Below, piece by piece: positions 45,946 through 56,884 of a stretch of 64,000 nt of DNA. The first letter of the stretch is position 1. Each line of letters begins with the position of its first letter. The stretch is from Cacajao melanocephalus. Its lineage: Eukaryota > Chordata > Mammalia > Primates > Pitheciidae. The notes below the pieces were generated by a model, which worked only from the letters and a program-made list of their open reading frames with translations, ran no database searches and had not been told where the DNA came from. Location: positions 1 to 64,000 of the forward strand of contig CAUYLG010050914.1 in assembly GCA_963573385.1 (NCBI GenBank). Direction: 5' to 3'. A program made the position numbers and the translations under genes.

Positions 45946-45995
45946 CTGGGTTTAGAGAATAAACTTGTATTTTATGTGAATATGGACAGTTAGCA

Positions 45996-46420
45996 TTTAC
46001 CAACAGGTGTCTGTCTACTTTCTCTTGCTTAAAAAGAGAAAAAAAAAAACTGTAATGAATAAGGTTATAGGAGCTCATTAAGGGATGGGTTTGAGATGTT
46101 TGAGTGGGTTAAGTGGGCATTTTGGCAATATGCCTTCTTTGGCATGTTTAATTGTGATGTTTAATGGGCATCCTTGCAGTTTAAGATGACACTTTAAAAA
46201 TAAATTCTCCCCCAATGATGACTTGAGCCCTGCCACTCAATGGGAGAATCAGCAGAATTTGGAGGGTCTTATTTGGAACTGACATTCTCTATGGTAATTT
46301 TGTTCTTGTTTATTTTTAAATTTTCTTTTTACTTCACTGGAAAGGAAAGATGATGTTCCGTTACATTAAAAGGATACAAGTTGCTCTTTTACAATGAAGC
46401 TAAATGTGTACCCACACGTG
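45996..46420. other. Unassigned AT-rich sequence
   Basis: Would be intronic to the candidate minus-strand exon. Nothing else recognised. Confidence 0.35.
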
Positions 46421-46427
46421 CATGAGT

Positions 46428-46472
46428 GCACACTTGTGCACATGTGCGTGCGCACACACACACACACACAGC
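46428..46472 (+). repeat. (CA)n microsatellite with TGCACA lead-in
   Basis: GCACATGTGCGTGCG followed by nine or so CA units ending near 46470; likely length-polymorphic. Confidence 0.9.
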
Positions 46473-46689
46473 TCCCCTGCTGTGTGCCTTCTTCCTGCTG
46501 GATCCCAGAACACACTCTGCTCCCTGCCCACATCTGTCTGTGTTACTTGGCATTGCCTGGCTCATTGCTGCCCTGGCTTTAACCTTCCCCCACCTGCTCA
46601 GGCACTGTCTGGGTGGGGCGCAGGGTGGAGGTAAGAGCTTCCTTCCAGACTCCTCAGCAGTGCCAGTTCTCCCATCCTAGAATTGCCTG

Positions 46690-46806
46690 TGACATGTCTG
46701 AGTCTCCCACCACTGTAGGCTCCTTCACAGTGTGCACTGTCTTTTGGTCACCGTTGTGTCTCCAGCACCTGACACAACAAGAGCGCTTTGCGCTTGTTGA
46801 ATGAAG
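46690..46806 (+). mobile_element. L2 3'-end fragment
   Basis: CTGTAGGCTCCTTCACAGTGTGCACTGTCTTTTGGTCACC, TGTCTCCAGCACCTGACACAAC and GCGCTTGTTGAATGAAG follow the L2 3' tail. Confidence 0.75.
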
Positions 46807-47100
46807 CCGCGGAAAGTTGATGGAGACAGTAGTTCATCCTGTGAGGGTTACAGATAAAGCATTGAGTCATTTCTTCAGTAGAAGGGGCAGAGGGAACTGG
46901 ATCCATCTGAAGCAAAATTGTAAGGCAAATCTTTTGTCTTCAGTGATGTTCCTCAGCCCTCTATTTGGGTGGGTTTTACCTTTCATCTATCTCTGCTTAC
47001 AGATATGTCTTTAGGTGTATCCCTACCTGTTGAGTTATCCTACCAGACATACAATTTGTAAAAACACTCACACGAGAAAGGGCCTTGCTTAAGCTGAGGG
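46807..47100. other. Unassigned sequence
   Basis: Nothing recognised. Confidence 0.35.
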
Positions 47101-47106
47101 GTGAAT

Positions 47107-47383
47107 AAGGTTTTTGTTTTGCTTTGTTTTTGTTTTTGTTTAAGACAGTTTCACTCTGTTGCCCTGGCTGCACTGCAGTGACACGATCATGGCTCACTGT
47201 AGCCTTGACCTTCTGGGTTCAAGCAATCCTCCCATCTCAGCCTCCAAAGTAGCTGGGACTATAATTGTGCACCACCATGCCTGGCTAATTTTTAATCTTT
47301 TTTTTTGTGGAGTCTGGGTCTCATCATGTTGCCCAGACTGGTCTTGAACTCCTGGACAATCCTCCTGCCTTGGCCTCCCAATA
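47107..47383 (-). mobile_element. Alu SINE (AluJ-like), 5'-truncated
   Basis: Reverse-oriented, with TTTTTGTTTTTGTTTAAGACAG head. It stops at TTGGCCTCCCAATAAATTTATAG, so the last ~30 bases of a complete Alu (its 5' end) are missing. Confidence 0.95.
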
Positions 47384-47439
47384 AATTTATAGTATCACCT
47401 TATAACTCCTCCCCCTGTCTGGGAGGAGGCTGGTCAAGC

Positions 47440-47565
47440 AGAACTGTGGACACTAGCCTGTGAGATTTTTGAGAGCAGGTACCCCAGCCCCTGCCTCAGG
47501 GCTGTGCGCCGGCTGGACAGGTAGAAGGTGTTCCAAGAAGGTTTCGGAATGAATGAATTGAGAGT
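47440..47565 (+). mobile_element. L2 3'-end fragment
   Basis: GGACACTAGCCTGTGAGATTTTTGAGAGCAGGTACC ... GGACAGGTAGAAGGTGTTCCAAGAAGG ... GAATGAATGAATTG matches the L2 3' end. Confidence 0.65.
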
Positions 47566-47990
47566 CTCCTACTCACTCCTGTATTTTAACTTCTGCCAAA
47601 ATAGAGTTCTTATTTTTTCCTGTCAAAATATAAATTCTTGAGATTCTTAGCAATTTTGAGTGACATTTTCCTTTTCCTAGCATTAAAAAAAGGTAATCCA
47701 CCCAATACCAGCAGGGATACTCACAGTTCTCTTCCAAAGCCTCACATGGGATAAATGATGCTAATTTATGCATATTTACAGGCAACTAACTCCATACCCT
47801 AGTGAGCTACATAGCCTTGTAAGTTCAAAGTTAACCTTCCAACAATAGGAACAGAATTTTAATTGAAAAAGGTAATGTAGGCATCTGGTAGATGTGTTTT
47901 TTTTAGTGGAGCATTCTATTAAGGAGTCACTGGAATAACTGTGTAGCTGTTCTAACAGATTCTTATTTAAATGAGATTTCACTTTTCTTT
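47566..47990. other. AT-rich unassigned sequence
   Basis: Repeat-free; may belong with the candidate conserved block to the right. Confidence 0.35.
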
Positions 47991-48560
47991 TTTTTTTTAA
48001 TAAAGAGAAAATTGCCTGTGTTTGCAATGTTTTTCAATGAACTGGGATTTCTTTTTCCTTTTTAAAAAAGTGTAATTGATTTATTTTGTAAGGCAATATT
48101 GCCTAACATTCACAGGCTGATTCTAGTAAATTATTCACCAGCATTTTAATTTTTTTTTGTTTTAATGACACGTCAGCCTGTGCCTGCCTGAAGCTCCATC
48201 CGCTCCCTTCTCACCACCAAAATGCAGGAACACGGTGCAATCCCTGCAAACAACGTGGATAGAAAGCCAAGGCATGTTACTCTTAACTAAAGCCACAGGA
48301 CACTAGGTTATTAATAAGGACACTTGATGGATCCCATCTCTAATCGGGGGTGGGAACAGGGGAGTCAGAAGGTGGCCCTGCTAGTGCACAGGTCGCTTGT
48401 TATTCTCCTGGGGTTATCCTCCTTGCAATCAGATGCACTACGCAATGAGGCCGTCAAATGCATGCACAAAGGAGACAATATTGATTAATTTAGTTGGATA
48501 AAATCATTTCTCCAGGTCCTGCTTTTCTGGTTCAGAATCTCGATTCAAGCTGATCATGGA
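47991..48560. promoter_or_regulatory. Candidate conserved non-coding element
   Basis: Repeat-free, with AT-rich ends and a more GC-balanced centre: GTGTAATTGATTTATTTTG near 48071, TTCACCAGCATTTTAATT near 48135, TTTTAATGACACGTCAG near 48159 (a CRE-like ACGTCA), GGTTATTAATAAGGAC near 48308, and GACAATATTGATTAATTTAGTTGG near 48473 (HNF1/POU-like). No open frame spans it. Enhancer function is a guess from base texture. Confidence 0.3.
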
Positions 48561-49085
48561 AGTTGGAAGACTCTGAAAAGTGCAAAAATCTTACGTATAT
48601 TAGCTATGTTAGCCCAAGAGTGAAGGTTGCCATAAATACCAGCTCATCAATGCCAAGGGCAGATTGGGCTCTTTGGGGCCTTGTTGTCTCTCTCCTGCCT
48701 GTGGTCCTCTCGGCAATGTCAGAGGGGCCAGGCGAGACTGAAAAAACCCACTGTCTGGGGCATGAGCGGCCTGCCTACCCCTGGCCTAAGGATCTCCAGG
48801 AAGGGTCCTCTCTGGCCTCTTGCAGTGAGTATAGAGCTTCTTGGAGGAGCAATGGGCTCTCAAGAGCACAGTCTGGGGGAGTGCTCTGTGCCACCCAGTG
48901 GAGAGAAGCGGCAGCCCATTTGGAATTTGCCCTCACACCGACTGGCATTTCAAGGTGGCTGTGACTTCTGGTTTATTCCCGGGTGAACAGGAAAGGACAC
49001 TTCTCTCCTCACCAAAGAAAATGTTGAGTCCTTTGGGGACTTTCTGGCAGAATGCCTGCTCCAGAACAGCTGTCAATCGCTAGAA
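48561..49085. other. Unique non-coding sequence
   Basis: GC-moderate block between two AT-rich candidate elements. Overlapping plus-strand frames (48563-49083) are alternative readings of one stretch with no coding support. Confidence 0.35.
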
Positions 49086-49400
49086 CAACCCCAAGATCAG
49101 CGTGTTCCCCACGGGGCCCTTTTATTATTATTTTTAAATATTAATAGAACTAATTAAATATAGAGGTATGCTGCAGCCCTAATCTGTGGTTTCTCATCTT
49201 TCCTCCCCTCCCTCCTCCTTCCCACTGTGCCCGAGTGTGTATTGTCAAAGTGTCAAGTGAGGAGGGAAAGAGAAAACCAGGCCAGATAACACAGAATTGG
49301 TATGCTGGGTGAAGGCTGCAGACACAAGGGACTTCTTTTAATCCAGTCCATTAATCAATTTCTCCGTGGAAATTGAATTAACTGTCTTTCATCAACATCA
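49086..49400. promoter_or_regulatory. Candidate conserved non-coding element
   Basis: CTTTTATTATTATTTTTAAATATTAATAGAACTAATTAAATATAG near 49120, then TATTGTCAAAGTGTCAAGTG near 49238 and TTTTAATCCAGTCCATTAATCAATTTCTCC near 49337 with TTGAATTAAC. TAAT-rich and repeat-free, separated from the element at 48.0-48.5 kb by about 0.5 kb. Confidence 0.3.
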
Positions 49401-49850
49401 CATCCCAGGACTTGAAAACACAGTGCGCATACAGGAATGTAAATGGAGCAGGTGTGCCTCCCTTGCCATGTAGGTGAACCTGCGGGACTCTTGTTCTTTT
49501 GGTCCAGAGCATGGAGAGGGGGAAGGATCTGAAAGTTAAATGGGTCTGGCCTTGGCCGGGTTTGCCTTGAACCTGGGATCAAGGGGAGCCACTGAAGCAA
49601 CCTGCTGTTTTGTTTTTCTTGCTCACAGCCACTTAGAAAGACTTCCTGCTCCCATCTCTCCTTTAACCAAAACACATTTGCCATTGAATATCAGTCTCAC
49701 TGTTGTAATTTTTCTTTGGCCTTGAGTTGCACAAAAAACCATCAGCCTGTGCCCTGCTGTACCCACAGCTGAGTCCAGCCTACACGGAGAATATATCAAC
49801 GCAGGTATGAAAGGATCTCTCTCAGCCTTTGAGAGAAGAATTTGGACATT
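49401..49850. other. Unique non-coding sequence
   Basis: Nothing recognised. Confidence 0.4.
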
Positions 49851-49854
49851 TCTA

Positions 49855-50230
49855 CTGATTTATTTAGTTGACACATAAAAATTGCGTACATTTATGGTGT
49901 ACAACCTGATGGTTTGAAATATGCATACATTGTGGAATGGCTAAATCAAGCTAATTGACATATGCATTTATTTGTAATGACATTTAAATCTACTATTTTA
50001 GCAGTTTTCAAACACACAATACCTTTTTATTAACTACAGTCCCTGTGTGGTATGTTAGATCTCTTGAATTTACTTCTCCTAACTGAAGTTGTGTACCCTT
50101 TGATCATCATCTTTCCAAGCTCCTGGTAATCGCCATTCTCTTTGGTTTATGAATTAGACTTTTTAAAGATTTCACATGTAAGTAACATCATAGGGTAATT
50201 GTGTGGCTTATCTTACAGACATTTCTTTAT
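49855..50230 (-). mobile_element. L1 3'-region fragment (L1MB/L1MA type)
   Basis: AAAATTGCGTACATTTATGGTGTAC, GAAATATGCATACATTGTGGAATGGC, TTTATTAACTACAGTCCCTG, CTTGAATTTACTTCTCCTAACTG and GTGTACCCTTTGATCATC match the reverse-strand L1 3' region. Confidence 0.85.
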
Positions 50231-50775
50231 GTATATGGAGATGTAGTTCCAGAGAGAGGTTACCTACAGGAGGTGCTCCATGGAGATTTGTGCAAAGCAG
50301 GTGCACTCTGCACTGCTTACCGACGTGTCTGAGTCCTGTGAGACAGAACACTCACACATGATACATTATATGAAATGAGTTTATTACATACAGACAGGCA
50401 GCGAGGGACAACGGAAGCTTAGGATTCATTGTGAGCTGGTCCCCCAGGGCTTAGGAAAGCTGCCTGCGGCAGTGGAGTCTCAGCGCTGTTTGCCCCTCCT
50501 GAAGAGCAGCCTGTCCTAAGTTTTACACCCTGCGACTATATGAGCTGCTGGACCAAAGTGTTGAAGGACAGCTTGTTCTGCAGGGAGGCGGGAACTGGAA
50601 CAGAGTCTGTGCTGTTCTGGCCAGTTCCCTCTTACTTCAGGACCCTGTTCTGTTCAGCAATCCCAGAACATTCTATACTTACTCTTGAAAAATACAGGCA
50701 AAAAAGGGGAGAGAACTGGGTCGGTCCAAGGCCATCTGGAAAACTGTCCTGCAATGAGTATTCCATTCATTGAAT
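50231..50775 (-). mobile_element. Putative LTR, family unknown
   Basis: GC-balanced block abutting L1 and L2 relics, with ACATTATATGAAATGAGTTTATTACATACAGACAGGCAGCGAGGG, which is typical of reverse-oriented LTRs (TTTATTAC... region), and AGCAGCCTGTCCTAAG. Weak recollection-based call. Confidence 0.35.
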
Positions 50776-50779
50776 CAGT

Positions 50780-50935
50780 TAACTAATAGATATTTACTGG
50801 CTTCCTGCATGGTGGTTCCAGGATCTTTGCTATGTCCCAAGGGCACAAAGAGTAAATAAAAATAACAAATGATGCAGTCATTGCCCTTGAAAAGCTGATC
50901 ATCTGCCAGGGGAAAACTGGTAGAACAAGGATTCA
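50780..50935 (-). mobile_element. L2 3'-end fragment
   Basis: TAACTAATAGATATTTACTGGCTTCC ... GCACAAAGAGTAAATAAAAATAAC ... AGTCATTGCCCTTGAAAAGC fits the reverse L2 tail ('aacaaatatttattgagc...catggagctt'). Confidence 0.6.
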
Positions 50936-50970
50936 TAATGTACCAAATACATATCAAAAGTTTTCAATTA

Positions 50971-51259
<289 letters not shown>

Positions 51260-51274
51260 AAAAGTTTTCAATTA

Positions 51275-51605
51275 ATATGGTGGGGAGGGAGAACAAAGAG
51301 GAAGAAGTGAATATTTGGCTTGATGGGGAAAGGGGAACAAACCATTTACTACAAGGAGAGGGGGAATGAAAATAGATTCCAAGAGAATGAATTTTGCCGA
51401 CTCTCTCATTCCATTCTCTACACAACAACCAGATTAAAATATGATGCCATTTCCATGTTTACAATCCTGGTGGCGTTTCCTTTCCTCCAGAGTAACAGAA
51501 AACATTTTTTTAAAACTAGGGAGACCTCTCTGGCTATTGCTAGCACCTGCTGTTTGTTGGTCATGCCCGTGAAGGTTGGTGTGTCTACACCAAGCCTAGT
51601 CCAGC
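51275..51605. other. Unassigned sequence
   Basis: Nothing recognised. A plus-strand frame from 51320 runs on into the L2 relic and is not a gene. Confidence 0.4.
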
Positions 51606-51609
51606 CTCG

Positions 51610-51965
51610 AAGGCTAGACACCTGCTGTTCCTTCTGCCTGGAATATTTACCCCTCAATCCCCTACCCCTGTCCCTGCCATTGCCTGACCAAATCCCAAAT
51701 CATGTTCATCCTTTGAACATCTACAGGAAAAGTTTCCGTGGCCTCCTGGATGGGTTAGGCCCCCTAGTACATCTCTGCACAACAGCCTGGACTTCTTTTC
51801 TCCAAAATCTTTGCAATGGTAATTAGTGTTTAACAGTCACATTCCTTCCCAGACTTTAGTCGCCAAGAAAGAGAAGGCTTGTATCTGTTTTGATCACTTG
51901 GTTGGCATCAGGGCCTGGCCCATCGCTGATGCTTAATAAATGCTCCATAAATATTTGCTGAATGA
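51610..51965 (+). mobile_element. L2 LINE fragment including 3' end
   Basis: GACACCTGCTGTTCCTTCTGCCTGGAATATTTACCCC, CAAATCATGTTCATCCTTTGAAC, CATCGCTGATGCTTAATAAATGCTCCATAAATATTTGCTGAATG: typical L2 from the 'ttccctctgcctggaacgctcttcccc' part to the tail. Confidence 0.85.
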
Positions 51966-52210
51966 GTGAGTGAAAGGCTCATATTTAAAGAGGCTTGTTT
52001 AGGGGAAATGGTGAGTGTGGCTAGCAGGTGGCTTGCTTCAAGCAGGGACAAGCAGCCCTGCAATGTGAGATTGGGCGAGATTGTATGTGAGGCTAAGGGG
52101 TTTGGACTTTATCCTGTAGGCAGAAGGAGCCATGGAACGCTTATAAGCAAGAGAGTGACTTAATCTGATTTGTGTTTTAGAAATGTAACTCTAGGGCAAC
52201 TGATTCCAGA
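51966..52210 (-). mobile_element. L2-like LINE fragment
   Basis: GAGGCTAAGGGGTTTGGACTTTATCCTGTAGGCAGAAGGAGCCATGG ... AAGAGAGTGACTTAATCTGATTTGTGTTTTAGAAATG matches the reverse-strand L2-type internal region. It abuts an oppositely oriented L2, so two insertions or an inversion meet here. Confidence 0.65.
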
Positions 52211-52449
52211 GTTAACTATCCTGAGTCGGCTCTGATTTGATTTCCCAGGTTCTCACTTTCCCAGTTAAGCTAAGTGAGGGGAAACAAGACTTGGTTTGGG
52301 GGGTGGGCAGCCTCATCACTTGACAGGTTCAGTCGTCTTCTTCCTGTGACACCCCCCCACCCCCCACCCCGCCCCAACTCTGCTCAAACCCCTTAGAGGC
52401 TCCTCATTACCCATAGTTTGATTTTAAGGCACACTCGGAATACAGTGCC
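52211..52449. other. Unassigned sequence with a C-rich run
   Basis: Includes a C-rich low-complexity run at about 52350-52377. Otherwise nothing recognised. Confidence 0.4.
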
Positions 52450-52600
52450 TGTGGTTCTGTTTACGAGCTGTGTTCCCTCCAGCCTTCATTTCTTTGCTTG
52501 AGACACCCCACCCCTTGCCTGGACAGCCCTCCCTACCATCTTTGTCTTTCCCAATATTGCCTGTCCTTTTTGGTCCAGTTCAAGAATTTTTGAATGAATT
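52450..52600 (+). mobile_element. L2 LINE fragment
   Basis: AGCTGTGTTCCCTCCAGCC ... TGCCTGGACAGCCCTCCCTACC ... TTTTTGGTCCAGTTCAAG resembles L2, decayed; an A-rich tract follows at 52619-52660. Confidence 0.45.
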
Positions 52601-52687
52601 ATCTTTAATGAAATAATTGCAAAAAAGAAAAAAAAAAAAACAAACAAAAACAAGAACAAAACAGATAACCCCAATAGGGCCAGCTAA

Positions 52688-52735
52688 GGATGGGGAGGAT
52701 GAGGAGAATGGGGAGGATGGGGAGGATGGGGATAT
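52688..52735 (+). repeat. GGGGAGGAT minisatellite
   Basis: About five imperfect units of GGGGAGGAT / GAGGAGAAT. Confidence 0.85.
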
Positions 52736-53095
52736 GCTCTTCTGCCTCACACCGTGTCCCATGTCCCTCCTTGGGGCAGGCTCAAGGACACTGTGTGTGC
52801 TCCAGTGTTCCCTGGAATCTTGTATCACTTCCCAAAATACTTGGTTCTATTCTATCTTCCTCCCTGTTGGTCTGAGTAAAATGCTGTTATTTCATCTATG
52901 GAGCTCATAGTCTAGTAAGAAAGAGAGACACACGAAAACAGTCTCTACCGGGTGGGGGGAGAGGCAAAGAGGACAAGGTGGGGGTGTCAGATGTGGGTGG
53001 ATGGGGAAGTCACCAGCCAAAGGCTGCCAGACTGGAATAGATCCCAACGTGGAAAAGCCTCTAGCTTTGGAGGAGGAAGATGAACTTAATCCCTG
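52736..53095. other. Unassigned sequence
   Basis: Nothing recognised except a possible short L2 remnant near 52895-52935. Confidence 0.35.
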
Positions 53096-53097
53096 CA

Positions 53098-53402
53098 TTT
53101 TGTTTTGTTTTTGAGTCAGGGTCTCATACTGTCATCCAGGCTGGACTAGAGTGGTGCAATCTTGGCTCACTGCAACCTCTGCCTCCTGGGTTCAAGCTAT
53201 TCTCCAGGCTCAGCCCCCACAAGTAGCTGGGACTGCAGGTGCATGCCACCATTTCTGGTTAATTTTTTTTTTTTTTTTTTTTTTGTAAAGACAATGTTTC
53301 TCCATGTTGCCCAGGCTGGTCTCAAACTCCTGAGCTCAAAGCAATCCACCAGCCTTGGCCTCCCAAAGTGCTGGGATTACAGGTGTGAGCCACGGCACCT
53401 GC
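53098..53402 (-). mobile_element. Alu SINE
   Basis: Reverse-oriented dimeric Alu with a T-run of about 22 (53263-53284) in the middle, longer than usual for the Alu central region. Confidence 0.96.
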
Positions 53403-53640
53403 CCTCCCTGGTTCTTTATGCTCCTCTGAGCCTTGTCAGTGAACTGGGAAAAACAACATCTGCTTGCAGGCTTATTGAGAGAGCTGAGTGGGACACAGGG
53501 GCACAGTGCCTGGGTGAGGGGCTCCCCAGCAAGGGGTGCCATCCATCCACAGATGTGTGCCTTCCTTTAAGTCCCAGGGGTCAGGGTGAACGACCAGGCA
53601 CAACGAAGTTGATGTGTAAATGTTTGATGAATGAATGAAT
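53403..53640 (+). mobile_element. MIR/L2-like remnant
   Basis: CTCCTCTGAGCCTTGTCAGTGAACTGGGAAAAACAACATCTGC ... CACAGTGCCTGGG resembles MIR; TGAATGAATGAATG at the right end is a simple repeat. Confidence 0.5.
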
Positions 53641-54400
53641 GAGAGGATGAAAGGAGGGAAGAGAGTGCCAGTTACTTTCACTGTGGGACCCCTCATGGGA
53701 CCTGCTGCATCAGAGTGGACACTGTGGGCGAGGGAACGGGCCCCTAGCTCTGTACTCTGTAGGGAAAGAATGCTCCCACAACCAGGAACCAGAGAAAGAC
53801 AGGACTGGGACCAAACTGATGTGGCTTAAATTAACTGATGCTTCTTGGGCATTCAGGCTCATACATTTGAAATAAATTCAAAACTTACTAGTTTGTTTAT
53901 TTCATTTAGTTAGAAACCAAGACAATGGAGGGTGGAAGATACCAGTTTCCCTAGAAATATGACTTTTTATCCCCCTTTCCTTTTTTCTTCTTTAAAAACC
54001 CTGGGCAACTGACCTAGTTTTTTATTCCCTTTGAACTCCACTGAGGCAGATCCTCTTCAAAGCAGGGTTGTAACATTCAGGTTCTTTGCTTTATGTGGGT
54101 CAGGATGACTCTTCGAGTTACTAAAAAGGAAGATGAGCTGTGAACGCCATTTTTTAAAGCTGCCTGAGTGCCTAGAGCTCTTTCGGAGTTTTCTCTCCTG
54201 GCTTCCTCCCTAGCCCTAAGCACTTAAGTCATGGCAGTTAGCATGAAAATTGTGGCAAAGGGAACGTTTCCTATTTGATTTTCTACTAAATGACTTATAG
54301 AAGGGACCTGGGGAAACAAAGCCTTGCATGGCGTCTTTACGTTACTGGAGTCACATGTTGGGGTGCAGTGGGGGAGTTACCTGTCTCCCACACATCATGG
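53641..54400. other. Unique non-coding sequence
   Basis: Nothing recognised. Confidence 0.4.
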
Positions 54401-54404
54401 GAAC

Positions 54405-54520
54405 ATCTCACCAAGAATCAGAGGACCTGTTCTTGAATGGTCTAATCTTGGATGAGTCACAAACTTCTTTGTATTTCTTCGTCTGAAAAGGTCCCCTTCA
54501 GCTCTTTGCTCCTCTGATAG
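54405..54520 (+). mobile_element. MIR SINE
   Basis: AATCAGAGGACCTGTTCTTGAATGG, ATCTTGGATGAGTCACAAAC and TTCTTCGTCTGAAAAGG follow the MIR core. Confidence 0.65.
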
Positions 54521-55730
54521 CTCTGCAGTTTTGATGTGAGTTGAGGGTGGAAGAGAATCTTGCAAGGAACTCTAAAAATAGACACATCCTCACTCCTCCC
54601 AAATAACACTAATGTTTCCTTGCTGTGCCATCCTTGCGGAGCAGGGCTGGGTGAATATACAAGGGATGAGTAGTCTTCTCCCTGTGTGATTTGAGCTATT
54701 CTTGATGGCTACTCTGCTCCCAAATGGCTCCTGGACTGATATGCCTCGAGCTTGAAATTTCACCATTAGAAAGTCATTCCTTTGAGTGGGACATTACTGA
54801 ATTCAAGAGTTTTAGGTTAAAAGGAATTTGGGGATTGTGTTTATTTGAGGAGGAGTTTAGTTTATCAGACCCCCTTTCCAAAGAGACAGCTGGCTGAGGA
54901 CACAGCAAACCAGGTAGATACATTCTGAAGCTTGCTAGTGGGGCAGGCAGGCTTAGGTGATATTCTAGGCAAGTCCCTTCTTCCTGCAAATAAGCAACAT
55001 GGGCCAGCATTCCAATCGTGTTGAGGACTGGAGGCCCTGTTTGCATTTCTCTAGTAAGAAGATACCTCAGTGTTCAACTTCAGGCTCTTCTTTCCCCTGG
55101 TCCCCAGTTTCACCCCCATTTCCAGGATTCAACACTCACTCAGAACCTTGATGAGGCCCAGAGCCCAGCCTCATCAAGGTGTGTACCTCACTCCAGCCCC
55201 CTGTATGCAAACTCGTTCCCAGCTCCCTCGTGCAAGCGCAGAGGTGCTCCAGTTACTGCTGGCAGCCAGGGCCCAGGTATGCTCCCTCTGTCTCTTAATG
55301 CAAGGTTCTCAGAGATGGCTATTACACATTTTAACAAATAACAGAAACACCGAGGCAAAGACTTTTATCACAATATGAACACTGTAATTTTAACCTTTTA
55401 GGGCAACCAATCTGTGGAATCAAATCCAATAGGGAGGGTGCAGAGCTGAGTTTTAGCCGTGAGCCTCTGTTGCCTGGGAAGAGGAAAGTTCTGCAAAACC
55501 TTGGACTGAAAGTGAGGATAACACCACCCCCCACCCCAGGGCTCAGTGCTGTTAGAAACACAAATGGCAATTCCTGGAGCTGAGCCACTGAACAGAGCCC
55601 AGAAAGGTGAGCTCCGTTTCACGCATTCAATCACACATGGATATGTCTGATTGCTTTCTATGGTCCCCGCCTCGTGAAGTGGTGGCGAAATCTCTGCTTC
55701 CATCAGCATGAATACCATCTCTACAGCGAC
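54521..55730. other. Unique non-coding sequence (1.2 kb)
   Basis: Repeat-poor. Open frames on both strands (for example 55718-55398 minus and 55018-55341 plus) have no splice or composition support. Confidence 0.4.
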
Positions 55731-55734
55731 TAAT

Positions 55735-55970
55735 AATGGCTAATATTATTGCTAGGTACAATGCTAAGTACTTTGCACAGATTTGTATAATTCATATTGA
55801 GTCCAACTCTGTGTGGTCAGTGCTATCATTAGTCCATTTTTACATATTAAAAAAATGAAGACTTAGAAAGTCTCCCTTGCTTGAGGGTGGCAGCTTAAAA
55901 GTGGGAGAACAAGGGTCTTATATTCAGAGAACCTGAGTCCAGAGCCAGCATTGACTACTATTTCTCTCCA
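55735..55970 (-). mobile_element. MIR SINE
   Basis: GGTACAATGCTAAGTACTTTGCACAG, CAGTGCTATCATTAGTCCATTTTTACATATTAAAAAAATGAAGACTTAG, then TTGAGGGTGGCAGC and CTGAGTCCAGAGCC: near-complete reversed MIR. Confidence 0.8.
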
Positions 55971-56099
55971 CAGTCTCTCTGCAAAGATGAATCGCACCGT
56001 CCCATGGTGTTTAGTTTTCTGGGGGGATGGGGGAGAAAGAATGCAAATAATTATAACCCATGGTAAATACCATCACAGAGGTTGTACTGAGTTCTCTGA

Positions 56100-56640
56100 G
56101 AGCATTCATCATTCATTCATTCATTCGTTCATTCATTAAGTACTTCTTGAAAGTAGCAGACTGTATGCTGGAGGCATGGTGGTTATGGGAGTGAGCCCAA
56201 ATAATTTAAAGATTCAGTCCTGATTTCATAGAGATTATAGTGCAAGCATGGAGACAGAATCATGAAAGGATCATGCAAATAAATGTAAATTTATGAAAGA
56301 AATTATGCAAATGAAAGAATCATGCAAATAAAGGTAAATTTAGTGGGGAGTGAGTACCTCACTTCCCAGTGGGCTCAAATAGAACTTCAAAGAGGAGGAT
56401 GCATTTGCTCTGGTCTCAAGCACGGGTTGAGTTTGCCAGGTGGGGCGGGTGTTGCAGGTGGCAGGGAGAGCACAGGCAAGGCTTCAGGGTGTGGGAGAGA
56501 GGAAGGTGTTTAAGGAATGAAGGCAATTCCAACAGGTGTGGCTGGAGCATGGAACATGTGGAGGGGAGAGGCGAGGCAGTTAGATTGGGATCAGCTTGTA
56601 AAGGGCCTTGTTTTCCAGATAAGAAGCCATGAGAATTTCA
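56100..56640 (-). mobile_element. L2-like LINE relic with (CATT)n
   Basis: Begins with CATTCATTCATTCATTCG (56111-56139) and TAAGTACTTCTTGAAAG; then GGCATGGTGGTTATGGGAGTGAGCCC, GATTTCATAGAGATTATAGTG and, further right, GGCTGGAGCATGGAACATG and TTGTAAAGGGCCTTG. Matches reverse-strand L2-type order. ATCATGCAAATAAA(T/G)GTAAATTTA appears twice at about 56269 and 56319, a small local duplication. Confidence 0.7.
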
Positions 56641-56884
56641 TCACGTAGAGCTGGAGGCAGGCCCACACAGAGAGCGTGGGGTGAAGGATGAGCATGGGCT
56701 AAGGAGGGGGTGTTTGATGTGATTGCCCACCCAATTGGGATGTAGGATGGGGAGGAGGAAGTTCCAAATTTACCTCTTCAAATTGCACTTGGCCTCAATT
56801 GAGAAGGATCCTTTTGTGCTCAACTCCAAGATGAGTAGTCCAAGGATAAGCATGGGATTACATCTGGCGGGAGATTTAGACACC
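56641..56884. other. Unassigned sequence
   Basis: Nothing recognised. Confidence 0.35.

Noticed and set aside
51320..51826. 168-codon plus-strand frame
   Set aside because: Its second half is the L2 relic at 51610-51965, and the first half has no coding features.
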